A stretch of 64,000 nucleotides of DNA from a virus. The position numbers and the translations under genes are program-made. Every line of letters begins with the position of its first letter. Position 1 is the first letter of the stretch. Below the pieces are notes generated by a model that was given only the letters and a program-made list of their open reading frames with translations, ran no database searches and was not told where the DNA came from. The stretch spans positions 1-64,000 of IMG/VR virus record IMGVR_UViG_3300028920_000035, one strand, 5' to 3'. Of this stretch, positions 45,801-55,900 are shown one piece after another.

Positions 45801-48690
45801 TGACTATTTGCTCGTCGAGGCTGCGGTTTACGACCCTGAAATGGATTGGACCGAGCTGACTCTCGCCAGCAACGGGTACCAACAGTACGAGCCGGGAACC
45901 CATACCCTGTTGCGCACGGTACGACCTGTGCTCCCGACGCCCACGGGCTCGGCCACCACCAATCTGACGCCTCTGCTTGCCGATCCGAGCCCCGACGATC
46001 CTGTGCTCCCCGAGCCCCCGGTGACGGTTTATCGCAAAATCCCTGGCCAGGTGGGGGAGGTTCTGACCGCTCCCGAGCAGTACGCCATCGACGATGCTGG
46101 TACGGTGACCCTAGTGGACCCCCTTGCCGTAGGGGAGTCAATCGAGCTGCTCTATGTGGGGATTCAAACCGTAGAAGCTGGTCGTAAGTTGCGAGCCACC
46201 TACGTCCACGGGCTGGTGCCTACCGAGACGAATGGGCTGCTCGACCAGACCCTCAAGATGACCTACCAAGCGTACCTCCCTGACACGTTCTATTGGAGGG
46301 TTGATGTGATGGACGCTTTCAGGGCGGAGTTACGGGACCAATACAGCAGCGACGCCACGGGGTCCTTGCCCACGGCGGGTCCTGTCTTGGAGAACTCTTC
46401 AGAACCACGCTTGTACGAGCAAGGGCGGGAATCGGTTTACTTCACCGAACGTCGGCTTTCGAATGAGGACATCGTATCGCGAGGCACTCTCGTGGCCTAC
46501 AACGACGCGATCAACCTCGTCGAGGATGCCCTCCAACACGCGGATGGTCGGGTCGTGGGCGACCATGATGGACGCTTCTTGTTCGATGGGTCTTTGGTCA
46601 ACCCGCCCCGGGCATCGTTTGCCGCTGCTACCAATCAGATCGACGACTTGATCCAGCTCATCCCGAGCGTCCCAGCCTTCCTGCGCGCGGCGGCTTTCGT
46701 GCGCGCGGCGTACAAGGCCGCTCCTACGAGCCGGTTCTTTCCCACCCAACGCAACCTGTTTGCTGAAGCTGCGGTCAGCTCTCCTGAGATCGGGGACCCT
46801 ATTGCCGACATCGGCTATGAGAACCTCACAGGGGTGGGGTCCGTCAGCGACCGCTTGGCGTGGGGGGTGGTGACTGAGCTTGCCCCCATTGGCCAATTCT
46901 ACGTCTACGTTGACGAAACCGGCGGTTTAGCTGACCTTTTGAGACCCTCCTTTTCCGTGGGCGACCGAGTGGCTGTCATCAGTCAGAGTGGCTCGACCAT
47001 CGTTTCGGACGCCTCTCCCTTGGTGGTGACAGGTGTTCCCAGTTCAACTCGCTTGAACCTTAGTGCCCCCCTCACTTCTGAGGTTCCGGTGGGAGCCACG
47101 GTGCGACATGCCATCGGCGACTTCACATCCGGGGGCGGGAACGTCCAGCCGCAACAGTATCCTGTAGGCATCAGCGTTGCGCTCAACTTGGAGCTGGGGA
47201 TGCTGACCTACTTCGAGCTGTTGGCAAGTTTCTTCTCGTCAACGCCCCCCTCCCCTCAAGACGGGGACCCTCTGGACTTTACAGGGGTTGGGGTTCCAGT
47301 TCCCTACACAGCGCCCGAGCGATTCCCAGCGCTCGATGGGGCCACGACCGATGATGACGGGAACCGCGGATTCCCTATCCTCACTCCCCAGATCGAGAGT
47401 GAAGAGGGGCGGGGCCTTGGACACCTGTCTATTGAATATGCCCTGCTTGCGGACATTCTGTCTCACGCTACAGAGGTCTACGATTCGCAGGGGGGCTTGA
47501 ACGGTACGGGCACGGTCTTGACCAACCTCAATGGGAACTGGCCCAACCCTCAACCGGCAATTGGGGACCTCGTGCGAACCCTCAATGGGGTCAATGGGTT
47601 ATCGACTTTCCGGCGCATTCAGGCGGTAGGTGCTTCGACCGTGACCCTGATCGACACCCTTGCCTTTGACACGGGGTTCGATTTCCAGCTTGTGCGGGGG
47701 TCCACCATTGCTATGGGGTCCGGAACCGTCAGCGGCACTATCTTGACCGATGTCACTGCGGCATTCCAGACCAACGTACGCGTGGGGCACACCGTCGTGG
47801 TCTACCAGTCGGCGTCTAGTACCCGGCGGCGGCAAGTAGTCGCGGTTCTTTCTCAGACCCAGTTGCAGCTGAGCGCCTCAACGTTCAGTGGGGTCGTTAC
47901 CTACCGGGTCACCAATGCCATCTCGACCTACGGAGGTGCTGCGGGTTCTGAGACAGACCGTTTGGCCGAGGCACTTGACGGCCAACTGCGAGTGCTCCGA
48001 GACAACTCTTCTCCCAAGGCCCAGCAACCCGCTTTGGAAGGTTTTTTTGACGCTGTGTTTACAGATGTGGTGCCTACGGGGGGTTCGGCAACGGTTGCCG
48101 GGACTGACGAGTTGTCGGACCCCACCCGCAACTTCCCTGCGTTGGGAGTCGAAGGGGGGCACTTCGTCTTCATCCGCAGTGGCAGCGTGGCGGGGACCTA
48201 CCAGATCCTGGAGATCCTGGACCCCAACACCCTGAGGGTTGATCGCAGCTTTCCCACGGGCGCCACGGGGGTTACCTACTCGATTCGCGAAACCACCTTG
48301 GTTACCTTGGCGAGCCTGCAATCTATCCATGAGGTGCTTTTGCGAGTGGATGCCGCCATCTCGAGTGTCGGGGTCTTCAGGTCTTTGGTTATGACAACGG
48401 TGACTGTAGCAGGGGATTCCAATGCCTTTGCCCTGGCTTGGAGGGGAACCGACCTGGTGGCACGGCAAGGTGTGGTTTCCGTTCGTTTGAATGAGGTAGT
48501 GTCGGACGTTTCGACGCTGGAAGGAGCCCTCAGCTCAGGGGACCGACTTTATGATCGGAGGTATACATGGATCGACGCGAGGATCAACCTGGAGACGGGG
48601 ATCATCGTCCGACAGGAACGAGCGGTAGAGAAGCGGGAGAAGACCCTGGAAGAGGCAAAGAGTCAGATCATCAAGCTGGTGACGACGTAA
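42835..48690 (+). CDS. giant baseplate/tail beta-domain protein
   Basis: A 1951-residue protein. It is almost entirely beta-rich, with recurring turns of the VEVFRGG / YAIDDAGTVTLVDPL type. A module of about 60-65 residues, with a GD or GH strand, a GxY..I-type strand and a closing Y-x-I/V strand, appears near residues 538, 1552, 1628 and 1748. A related pair (LQGDRTSDF, LVGDRASSY) lies near 872 and 960. A helical stretch lies near 1225-1310. The last 50 residues are a charged coiled coil. It is probably a baseplate or fibre-attachment protein. No enzymatic motif is recognised. Confidence 0.65.
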   Translation: MGLQFGGYVLEAPRVGQRNAAFTWTPDNYIADQSAFDVAYPQDQSVPRTDYLVVVLQDGDLTDAVFGWTKNEELSRFDYQGQQGAFLPLPGGPPDEVGVLTTDANTTRLSVLAPQLSDLGSYPVRMGLGALPGTTFTVALVLNDSLLNNPSPAMGTVQISQESGALGWAPSDLLTYAGLDVWFQRQTFFKFDDQMTLGEIEEALVLNPLPATGQHPQIRIGFQPYLTAVEVTSFGSPTSGTVEWDRNTGQLNFNTSDITSNPGAPVYYDGVLLAVDLTVQISNHGTVGSPGSVSLPLPPYASDVYFRAVGVLSTQFSETVRSDTAVTPKRGQVVLLDSGALSTSSVDQSVYGSSTLQMVVPDLTVERGLKLRLFRSPGDPGATDPSIKDVSSLYFTENAVLADPIIASPQVVLPQTPLDNISLEVKLFTESGEQALDRLDVLPLPGGSEVLGYVLDFEEQALLYARLRRDVEVDPGQTYTMAQLPDALIRPQNLSLELQAIPGGSYVALAEGSDFILDYLSGVVTLTQSSSELVSKGTGATLTGTTLVDPDGTLVADGVQQGDVLLVRSGAAVGVYTIDTVGSDLLANLVETVTNPASSVAYKIWRGSETLVDRYWREIPPVDPNTKVERLVSLGSTQNSPRLSIPLGFINRTRFRFGTDRWATHVLLVSTFSPPASLQQGRVEILETTGELNFSSQDLGETVFWSRELVLGTDYSLQPPLGFIEFSERFLESEEAFLTYGYVGEDDSVTIIEERAAFLVRKEICTHTGSDRVTFNPLGRELAEAPTVEVFRGGRPQQVGIQVEVDLDSSTIIFQPDSQVTDALPHGNVLEPDENVYIDYYIHQAIGGERDVTVIQRPMAGVTIVIDDEATEFTLQGDRTSDFQADHLLQVDGSQVYMIGTVTYDSGDGVTTVTLAGGAFRDDFLNPPLVTTSGPTSLSSSPGNPTYFIAEVAAFTTTPRGSNLVRLVGDRASSYEQGTVIHFTGAGAYDYLLVEAAVYDPEMDWTELTLASNGYQQYEPGTHTLLRTVRPVLPTPTGSATTNLTPLLADPSPDDPVLPEPPVTVYRKIPGQVGEVLTAPEQYAIDDAGTVTLVDPLAVGESIELLYVGIQTVEAGRKLRATYVHGLVPTETNGLLDQTLKMTYQAYLPDTFYWRVDVMDAFRAELRDQYSSDATGSLPTAGPVLENSSEPRLYEQGRESVYFTERRLSNEDIVSRGTLVAYNDAINLVEDALQHADGRVVGDHDGRFLFDGSLVNPPRASFAAATNQIDDLIQLIPSVPAFLRAAAFVRAAYKAAPTSRFFPTQRNLFAEAAVSSPEIGDPIADIGYENLTGVGSVSDRLAWGVVTELAPIGQFYVYVDETGGLADLLRPSFSVGDRVAVISQSGSTIVSDASPLVVTGVPSSTRLNLSAPLTSEVPVGATVRHAIGDFTSGGGNVQPQQYPVGISVALNLELGMLTYFELLASFFSSTPPSPQDGDPLDFTGVGVPVPYTAPERFPALDGATTDDDGNRGFPILTPQIESEEGRGLGHLSIEYALLADILSHATEVYDSQGGLNGTGTVLTNLNGNWPNPQPAIGDLVRTLNGVNGLSTFRRIQAVGASTVTLIDTLAFDTGFDFQLVRGSTIAMGSGTVSGTILTDVTAAFQTNVRVGHTVVVYQSASSTRRRQVVAVLSQTQLQLSASTFSGVVTYRVTNAISTYGGAAGSETDRLAEALDGQLRVLRDNSSPKAQQPALEGFFDAVFTDVVPTGGSATVAGTDELSDPTRNFPALGVEGGHFVFIRSGSVAGTYQILEILDPNTLRVDRSFPTGATGVTYSIRETTLVTLASLQSIHEVLLRVDAAISSVGVFRSLVMTTVTVAGDSNAFALAWRGTDLVARQGVVSVRLNEVVSDVSTLEGALSSGDRLYDRRYTWIDARINLETGIIVRQERAVEKREKTLEEAKSQIIKLVTT

Positions 48691-48833
48691 AGGAACGACC
48701 ACAGTGGGAGTATCGCGAGCGCTTCAAGGTTCAGGATCGGATGGGGGACGTCGTCCGCAAAACCATCGACGCCTCGAAGCACGAGCTGGATCGCCTGCGC
48801 AAGAGATTGCGGAAGATGCAGTATGGGAGCTGA
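48567..48833 (+). CDS. small basic protein overlapping the preceding gene
   Basis: An 88-residue protein that begins 124 bases inside the preceding gene in another frame. GGAGG at 48557-48561 sits five bases before its ATG, one of the best ribosome sites in the window. The C-terminal half is a strong basic amphipathic helix (VVRKTIDASKHELDRLRKRL). The N-terminal half is polar and may be shaped by the overlap. A start at the in-frame ATG at 48741 would give only 30 residues. Function unknown. Confidence 0.5.
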   Translation: MDRREDQPGDGDHRPTGTSGREAGEDPGRGKESDHQAGDDVKERPQWEYRERFKVQDRMGDVVRKTIDASKHELDRLRKRLRKMQYGS

Positions 48834-48836
48834 CTC

Positions 48837-51029
48837 TTGGCTGATTGGAAAGCACTTGAGCTGAAGGCCCCGGGCAAAGACCTCCTGAAGCCCGTCCGTT
48901 CGATCCTGGAGGTTCTACTCATTTTCCTCGACGTGTTGAGGACTATCCTCAACACCGTCAAGGTGCTTCTGATCGACTTCGGCAACCCTATCCGGGCGTT
49001 GGTCGAAGCGCTCATCAAGCTCATCGAGGAGCTGATTGCTTCTCTGCAAACGACAGGGGTCTTTGCCTACTACGACATCCCCAACCCTTTAGAAGACCCC
49101 AACTTCGATCGCTACCATGGGGGGTTCCCCCACTTCCTTGGCAAGTGGAAGGGTTCCTTGATGGACCAGCAGGACCCTAATCGGCCGCAGCCACGGGGGT
49201 CGAGCACGCAGAGCGGGTTCATCATCATCGCGGTCGATGCCCACGACCCCTTCACCCTGCTGGAGCGCATCAGCCAACTCTTGCGCTTCTTCTCGAAGGA
49301 GCTGACCAAGCCACGGTATGCGGCTCCTGCGGGCTTTCGGGCTTTCCCTGTGGGTGCTGAGGAAGAAGACCCCATCACGGCGTTGGCCGACGTGTTCGGC
49401 AACAGCCCCATCAGCGCTATCGAGTTGAAGTGGGAGCTGCCCACGACCAAGGAAGTGCCCGACCCAGGCTTCACGGATCTTGTGAGCCGCGTGGGTGCCG
49501 ACTTCATCCCGCCCAAGTGGTTGGTCGAACGTGCCGAAACACCTCTCAGCGCCGAACTGGACGTGTCGGGGAGCCAGCCCAACCAGGTTGACCTGACCAC
49601 CCTCAACGCTACGAGCAACGCCGGAAAGTGTGTCTTCACAGTCGATAGTGGGTACAGCTTGCCAGGTGAGTTAAATGAATCCGCTCTCATCAAGCAGCAG
49701 CTGCTTGATGAGACGGGCGAGCAGGTCCTCAAGTTCGACAAGGTGGAGGTTCTGGAACGGGACAGCCTCGAAGGCTTGCTTGGGCAACTGGGGACGTTCC
49801 GGTACATTGACCGCGACATCGAGTTGGACAAGACCTACTTCTACCGCCTCCGCGCCTTCACGGGGCCCTTGAAGGTCGAGGATGGTGCTATTCAGTGGCG
49901 GCAAGCGGCCGTCGTCCTGGGTCAGGATACCCGGCTGCCAACGGTGCGCTGGCCCGCAGAGGACCCGACCAAGGCCGTGATCATGGGCGATCCTTCGCAA
50001 ATCGTCTCGGTCATCGTCCCTGACGTAGGTGACTTCGATGTTTTGGAGCACCTGAAGCGCATCTATCAGGCGGCGTTCTCACATGACTTCCATCTGCCCT
50101 TGCCAGATGACGCTGAGTTCGACAAGAACGGGGAGCCTGTTTCGGGCACCGACCCCGACGCCGTGGGCAAAGGCTCGTTACGCAATCGAGCGGGGGTCCT
50201 GGGTGCTTTCCGGTCGATTGGGCTCCTTGAGCAGTACCTTCAGGCTCAGGGCCCCGACTCCACCATCACGACTCTTTCCGAGCCCAAGATGCCGTGGGAG
50301 CTGTCAAAGGTACGGCGTGCGGCGGCGCGTTTGGCCAACGTCGTAGCTCAGGCAATGCTGGGCGGGACGAGTGCTTCGGTCGAGCAGTTCCGAACGCTCA
50401 TGACGGGCTCGTTCCCCAAGCAGCCTCCTCCGTTGCAGGGATCGGGGGACCCCTTCGACGACCTTTCGACGATGGTGTTCGAGCTGACGGGTATTGACGA
50501 CGACGGTGTGGCTACTTCAGCCGCACGGTCCCTTTATGCCTACAGCTATAACTACACGCGAACGCGCATCAATCTGCTCTACGTCGTGGACTACCTCAAC
50601 GGGTTCGCCTTACAAGGGGAGCCCCCAAACTGGATCTCAGTGCAGCCTTTGCGGGACATCATCCCGTGGTCGGCGCAGTTCCTGTATGACCTGCTTGACA
50701 AGATCGAGGCCCTGCTAGCGGCCTACTCCGGTCTGATGAAGGAGATTGAGAATTTCATTGATTTGCTGATTCGCAAGATCGAGACCCTGGAGCGATTTAT
50801 TCAATTCCTGCTCGATATTCTCAACTTGATCGAGTCTCTTCAGATCGGAGCCTACCTGCTGTCCGCGCCTGAAGCGGGCGGCACCGTCTATGATTGGTGG
50901 GAGGTCGTGGACAACGCGGGTGGAATACAGCCTTCTACCGGACCCGGCGGCTACTCGGCGGGCGTGTCGTTTGCCTGGGTGGCTACCGACATTGGAGCCT
51001 TTGTCACCGCCTTTAAGCAGATCTTCTGA
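48837..51029 (+). CDS. tail/baseplate structural protein with amphipathic helices
   Basis: A 730-residue protein starting at TTG, with GGGAG about seven bases upstream and no nearby ATG. Residues 15-65 are strongly hydrophobic amphipathic helix (LEVLLIFLDVLRTILNTVKV), as are residues 610-670 near the C-terminus (IRKIETLERFIQFLLDILNL). The centre is mixed alpha/beta with an Fn3-like strand pair (LDKTYFYRLRAFTG). The helix periodicity suggests bundle formation rather than a single membrane span. Role in the baseplate is inferred from position. Confidence 0.6.
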   Translation: MADWKALELKAPGKDLLKPVRSILEVLLIFLDVLRTILNTVKVLLIDFGNPIRALVEALIKLIEELIASLQTTGVFAYYDIPNPLEDPNFDRYHGGFPHFLGKWKGSLMDQQDPNRPQPRGSSTQSGFIIIAVDAHDPFTLLERISQLLRFFSKELTKPRYAAPAGFRAFPVGAEEEDPITALADVFGNSPISAIELKWELPTTKEVPDPGFTDLVSRVGADFIPPKWLVERAETPLSAELDVSGSQPNQVDLTTLNATSNAGKCVFTVDSGYSLPGELNESALIKQQLLDETGEQVLKFDKVEVLERDSLEGLLGQLGTFRYIDRDIELDKTYFYRLRAFTGPLKVEDGAIQWRQAAVVLGQDTRLPTVRWPAEDPTKAVIMGDPSQIVSVIVPDVGDFDVLEHLKRIYQAAFSHDFHLPLPDDAEFDKNGEPVSGTDPDAVGKGSLRNRAGVLGAFRSIGLLEQYLQAQGPDSTITTLSEPKMPWELSKVRRAAARLANVVAQAMLGGTSASVEQFRTLMTGSFPKQPPPLQGSGDPFDDLSTMVFELTGIDDDGVATSAARSLYAYSYNYTRTRINLLYVVDYLNGFALQGEPPNWISVQPLRDIIPWSAQFLYDLLDKIEALLAAYSGLMKEIENFIDLLIRKIETLERFIQFLLDILNLIESLQIGAYLLSAPEAGGTVYDWWEVVDNAGGIQPSTGPGGYSAGVSFAWVATDIGAFVTAFKQIF

Positions 51030-51805
51030 TGGCAACGTTCAACTTCCTCGGCACCTTCAACAGAGCACAGTTTGGTCGCCTGGTGGCATTCGTGCGACCC
51101 CAGATGTCGCAGATCGACCGTCGTCTCCAACACCTCAATGCCGAGTTGAATCGAGTAGGACGGGTCGAGTTCCAGTACGACCCCGAGACCAAGGAACCCA
51201 CCGCCTACGTTGCTGAGCCCGAGGGGTCATATCTGTACCGCTTGGTGGCCTGCTACGAGGTGCTTGGTGGCAACCCTTTCATCGATCTGCGCACCCGCAG
51301 CACGGCGCAGGCGGTTTTCATCCGCAAGGGTGACGAGACCGTGAGCCCCACGACCTTGAGCAATGGTGAGGCCCTGCCCGGGAAGGGCCTCAGTGATGGT
51401 CCTAGCGGGGAACTCGTTCGACGCATGAAGGAATGGACCGAGGTCATTTTGGAACGTCGTTTTGGGCGTCTGGAACGTCGTATCCGGCGGACTCTCGACT
51501 ATGCGGATCAGCTTGAAGCAGAGATTGCTCTGTTGGAGACGGCGAGGTCGAGCCCGACGCGCGGATTCGAGAAGACTGTGCAGGATCTCGAACAGCTTCT
51601 CAACGACCCCAACTACCGCGCGATTACGCCCGACAGTGACCCCTTCGGCTTTCTGACCTACGCTCCCTATTCCTCCTATGATGTGGCTCAATCGTCCACT
51701 GACGACGGTCAACCGATTGACCCCAACCAGCTCGTGGAGCGGGAAGCCACCGTCCCTCAGCGCCAGGATGGCGTGATCATCAAACCCGGCCAGAAATCGA
51801 CGTGA
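51029..51805 (+). CDS. baseplate-region structural protein
   Basis: A 258-residue protein sharing a base with the previous stop (TGATG) and overlapping the next gene by 4 bases (GTGA). Residues 10-95 are alpha/beta (FNFLGTFNRAQFGRLVAFVR, then YRLVACYEVLGGNPF). Residues 130-190 are a charged coiled coil (RRFGRLERRIRRTLDYADQL). The C-terminus is disordered and polar. Unknown family within the wedge gene cluster. Confidence 0.6.
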   Translation: MATFNFLGTFNRAQFGRLVAFVRPQMSQIDRRLQHLNAELNRVGRVEFQYDPETKEPTAYVAEPEGSYLYRLVACYEVLGGNPFIDLRTRSTAQAVFIRKGDETVSPTTLSNGEALPGKGLSDGPSGELVRRMKEWTEVILERRFGRLERRIRRTLDYADQLEAEIALLETARSSPTRGFEKTVQDLEQLLNDPNYRAITPDSDPFGFLTYAPYSSYDVAQSSTDDGQPIDPNQLVEREATVPQRQDGVIIKPGQKST

Positions 51806-52935
51806 GCTACGATCGCAAAATTGATCACACTTGCCCACACTTCGTCCGCGATGAGATGCTCTTTGTGGAGTCGGACCGTCGTACGTTCAAACCCTTCCGC
51901 CCCATCTCGGCCATTAACTCGGTTTCTCTTCGTGTCGATGGGATCGCTTCGGTTCCTTCGACCGGCCTGCTGAATGCCGCCACACTCACAGGCAACCGCC
52001 CAGAGCCCTTCAACATCACGTCTGGCAGCGACAAGCTCGTCTTGAGCGTCGATGGGGGCCCTGACCAGACGCTCACGGCGGTGACTGGCAAGGGCCTCAG
52101 CGCCATTCAGATCGTCCGTTCGCTCCAACATCAGGTCAGCGGCATCGAGGTCGTCCAAGTAGGGCGGAAGGTCGGCATCCGTTCGCGCACCAAGGGCCAG
52201 CAGGCTCGCGTACAGACGCGCGGCGGTGGGCTAGGCCCAGTGCTCGGCATCCTCAACAATCGCGTTTTCAGAGGCCAGCAGGCGATACCTGGGTGGTCCC
52301 TGGTCTACGACCCCAACACCGAGCTCAGCCGCCCGACCCGGCTCATCGTGTTCGACAGGGAATTGCCCGGGTACGCGAGCTACATCGAGGTCGACTACTC
52401 GACCATTCGCGAGGAGTGTCGTCGCTGTGGCGGTCTTGGGGTCGAGAACGATTGGCGGTACGGCGGTACGGGAGAGGTCACACAAGTGACCAACGAAGTG
52501 CTCCTGCTTCAAGAATTCCAGAAATTCTGCTTCACTCTGTTGGGGTCCAATCCCTTCAACAGTTGGTACGGGACAGAGATTCTGAACGCGGTGGGCAAGA
52601 AGCTGTCCGATGCCGCTTTGCTCCAGAACTTCATCTTGACCGACATCTACGAAGGGTTTCGACGCTGGCAGTCGATCAAGAAGCAGCAGGAGGAAACGGT
52701 TGGGCAGGAAGTGTCTGACGAGGAATTCCCTTTGCGTCTGGTCAATGTGACAATGCAGCTCAGCCAACAGGATCCGACGGTCGTCTTCGTCAACGTCGTC
52801 ATCCAGAGCCGGTCGCTAAAAGAGGTACAGTTCGAGCGAGGCATCCGGCTACCTCAACCGCTCGACGTCATGGGTTCTACGGCTCAGGAAGGTGTGTTCC
52901 GTGAGTCAATCAACCGCGCAAGGTTGGTGGGGTAA
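51802..52935 (+). CDS. gp25-like baseplate wedge protein with extra domains (putative)
   Basis: A 377-residue protein from a GTG that overlaps the previous stop. Residues about 70-160 are an IN-like module as in the sheath (LVLSVDGGPDQTL, AIQIVRSLQHQ, LGPVLGIL). A CRRCGGLG motif at 206-213 may bind zinc. Residues 230-370 (NPFNSWYGTEILNAVGKKL, then RLVNVTMQLSQQDPTVVFV) fit the gp25/gpW-type wedge domain that seeds sheath assembly, and the next genes are J-like and I-like. The classical EPR motif is not seen. Confidence 0.55.
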   Translation: MSYDRKIDHTCPHFVRDEMLFVESDRRTFKPFRPISAINSVSLRVDGIASVPSTGLLNAATLTGNRPEPFNITSGSDKLVLSVDGGPDQTLTAVTGKGLSAIQIVRSLQHQVSGIEVVQVGRKVGIRSRTKGQQARVQTRGGGLGPVLGILNNRVFRGQQAIPGWSLVYDPNTELSRPTRLIVFDRELPGYASYIEVDYSTIREECRRCGGLGVENDWRYGGTGEVTQVTNEVLLLQEFQKFCFTLLGSNPFNSWYGTEILNAVGKKLSDAALLQNFILTDIYEGFRRWQSIKKQQEETVGQEVSDEEFPLRLVNVTMQLSQQDPTVVFVNVVIQSRSLKEVQFERGIRLPQPLDVMGSTAQEGVFRESINRARLVG

Positions 52936-52938
52936 AGC

Positions 52939-55900
52939 ATGGCAACGGCACCGCAAATCGACCTACGTGACGGCAGTGGCGATACCGCCCAGGCGGTTGA
53001 GTTCTCGACCAATCAGGACTTCGTTTCCCTGACTGGCATGGTGACCACCAACACGGTCGACCTTCAAGTCGCCATCAACAGCTCGACCTTCGTTTCCGAC
53101 CCGACGCTTGTGAAGCTCGATGGGGCAAACTTCACGGTCCCCAACCCGGACCTGATGCCAGACGGGATTCCTCTAGATTCTGGGATCAACACTATCCAAC
53201 TGCGGGCCATCGACATCAGCGGGGGGGTCAGTGCGCCTTCCACGGCTCAGGTGAGCCGCATCACTCTGGACCGGAACGTCGAGGATCTAATTCCAACCGG
53301 GGTCCGCCTGCGCCGCCGTCGGGATTCAGTGCAAATTCTTTGCACTCAGCAGAGCACCGCGTCCGTGGGAGACCAGCCTGATGACCTGGAGTTCCGGGGG
53401 TTCAACTTCTACGCCTCGACCGCGCCCGGGGGCACAACCGGCTACTACAAGGTTAACAGAACGCCCGTCACGGACATTGACACCATCGAGGAAGATTTCT
53501 ACCCGTTGGACGGCGGGGAAATCGAAACGACCTGGAGCCCGACGGGTAACTACATCCGCATCGAGGTGACGGAGGTCGATGAGTTCGGTGTCGAGCTGCA
53601 CCGACATGTGGACTCCACCCTCAATGCGCGCATGGTCGAGTCCGACCTGAAGTTCACGTCTGAGTTGACGGGCATCACCCGGACGGATTTTGCAGCCTTC
53701 ATTCACAATCGCAATGGCGGGTCGAACATCATCAACTCCGACCTGTTTCTCGGAGTCCCTGACTCAGATCCTCTCTACTATGTCGTGGCCGGTGTCTACT
53801 ACGACCCCGTTGTCAACGTCGAGTTTGAGTCGCCCTACAGTCAGGAGCTGGTTGGCAAGCCTCATGTTATCGACACCGCCATTCGGGACCTGCCAGGACG
53901 CCGGCAGATTGATGTGGTGGTGGACTATGTGGATGCAGTGCAGCGGGTCAACACCGAGATCGCACTCATTCCGGGCTCGACGACGCGCGACGTGAGCATC
54001 GACCCGTTCGCCAGCGAGGTCGAACGTATCTGGTTCCTACTTGACTTCGTGCACCGCAGCCAGTCATTCCTGACCCTGCTTCAGATCGACGATGTGAACA
54101 ACGACGGGGTGAGTGATCCTGTGCGCAATAGCGCCTATAAGCAGGCGCTCAAGGCCGCTCTGGGGTACACCAACGATCAGGCTGTCCAGAACCTGATTGA
54201 CACCCAGTTCGAGAAGCTCGCCTCGAATTTCGACAAAGCCCGCCTCTCCGGGCGTGCGGCCATCGGCGAGGTCGTCTTCTACACGGCGACAAGACCCGTT
54301 GAGGACAAGACCATTGCCACGGGCACTGTCGTCTCGACCGATTCTGACAACGGCACCGCCTCACGCTTCATCGTCGGTGGTACGTTCGTCATGTTGGCGG
54401 CCAATGCTGACGCCTACTACAATTTTGACACCCAACGGTACGAGATTGTTGCGGACGTCGTTGCCGAGTCTCCTGGCTCAGCTGGCAACCGCCCCGCCAA
54501 CACGATCAAGAACGTCCAGGGTGATGTCGGCGGGCTTAGTGTTACCAACACTGAAGCCACCGTCTTCGGGCGCAATCGGGAAAGCAACCACGACCTGGCA
54601 ATTCGAGCCCAGTTGGGCTTCAGTTCCGTCGATACCGGTACCGAGGGTGGCTACCTCGAAACGAGTGCCAACCAGGTTGGCGTCATCAAGAGCAAGGTTG
54701 TCAAGAGTGGCGACCCCTTGATGATGCGCGACTGGGACCCTATTCGAGTCAAGCACATCGGTGGCAAGGTCGATGTCTGGGTCCAAGGGCTCAAAGAGCG
54801 CACGGTTACCGACACCTTTGCCTTCACCTTCGACATCGCTCGGGACATTCGCTGCGACATCATCGATGTAGCCAACCTCACCTTCCGTGTCCAAGACTCG
54901 CGCGTGACGGAGGACACTCCCATCATCGAGATTCTGGATAACCTGACCCAAGGGTTGGGCGTCCGCAACGTGACCGCGGCAGCGAACTACGACCTCTCGG
55001 GGGTCACCATCCTCGATTACAACACCTTCCAGCTCAACACGAGCATTCCACAGCCAACCACGGCCATCGACGACGTGATCACGGCGGACTACCGGTTTCG
55101 CAGCATCAACCAGTTCATCTTCACGCTTCAGCCCGTACGGCGCGTCATCTCAGTCGTCGGCGAGACTTCGGGTGCCCTCGACCCCTTGCTAGGGTATGAC
55201 CTCTACAAGACGGATGACCCCCTACTCGATGGGGAGTCCACCATTGCCCAGAATTACCTCGTCATCAACCAGGTGGGCGGGATTCCGAGTGGCGACACGG
55301 TTCCCGTCAACGACGAGACCCATGTTCTCATCGGCTTCTTCGAGGAGCCCTTGGCGAGCGTCGGTATCAACACTGCCACGTTACGTATTTTCAACGAAGA
55401 GCGCACGGTCGAGTACAATGGTCCCGATGCGACCGTTCCTGACTACGACATCGTAGGCGGAACTCCCACAACCCCTATTCGCGTCGTGCGGACCAATGAC
55501 TCACAGATTGTCAGCGGCGAAACCGTGAGCGTCGACTATGAGCATGACGAGAACTTCGTCGTGACCTATGTGGTCAACGACTTGCTTCAGGAGCTGCAAG
55601 CGACCTTCAACCAACAGCGACACATTACGGCGGATGTGCTTGCCAAACAGGCGGTCGAGAACGAGCTCGTTCTCGAGACCTCGGTTCAGCTCAATCCTGG
55701 CGCCAAAAAAGACAAGGCTGACCCAGCCATCCGCTCAAATGTGTCGGTCGAGCTGAACAGCCGCACCATCGGGCAGGGAGTCGCCCAATCGGACGTGATC
55801 CAGTCCATTGACGCCACGGAGGGGGTGGACTTCCAGGTTCTGCCGCTTGCCAAGATGGGGTACTCCGATGGATCCGTGAAGCTCCGGGAAGGAGTTCGTA

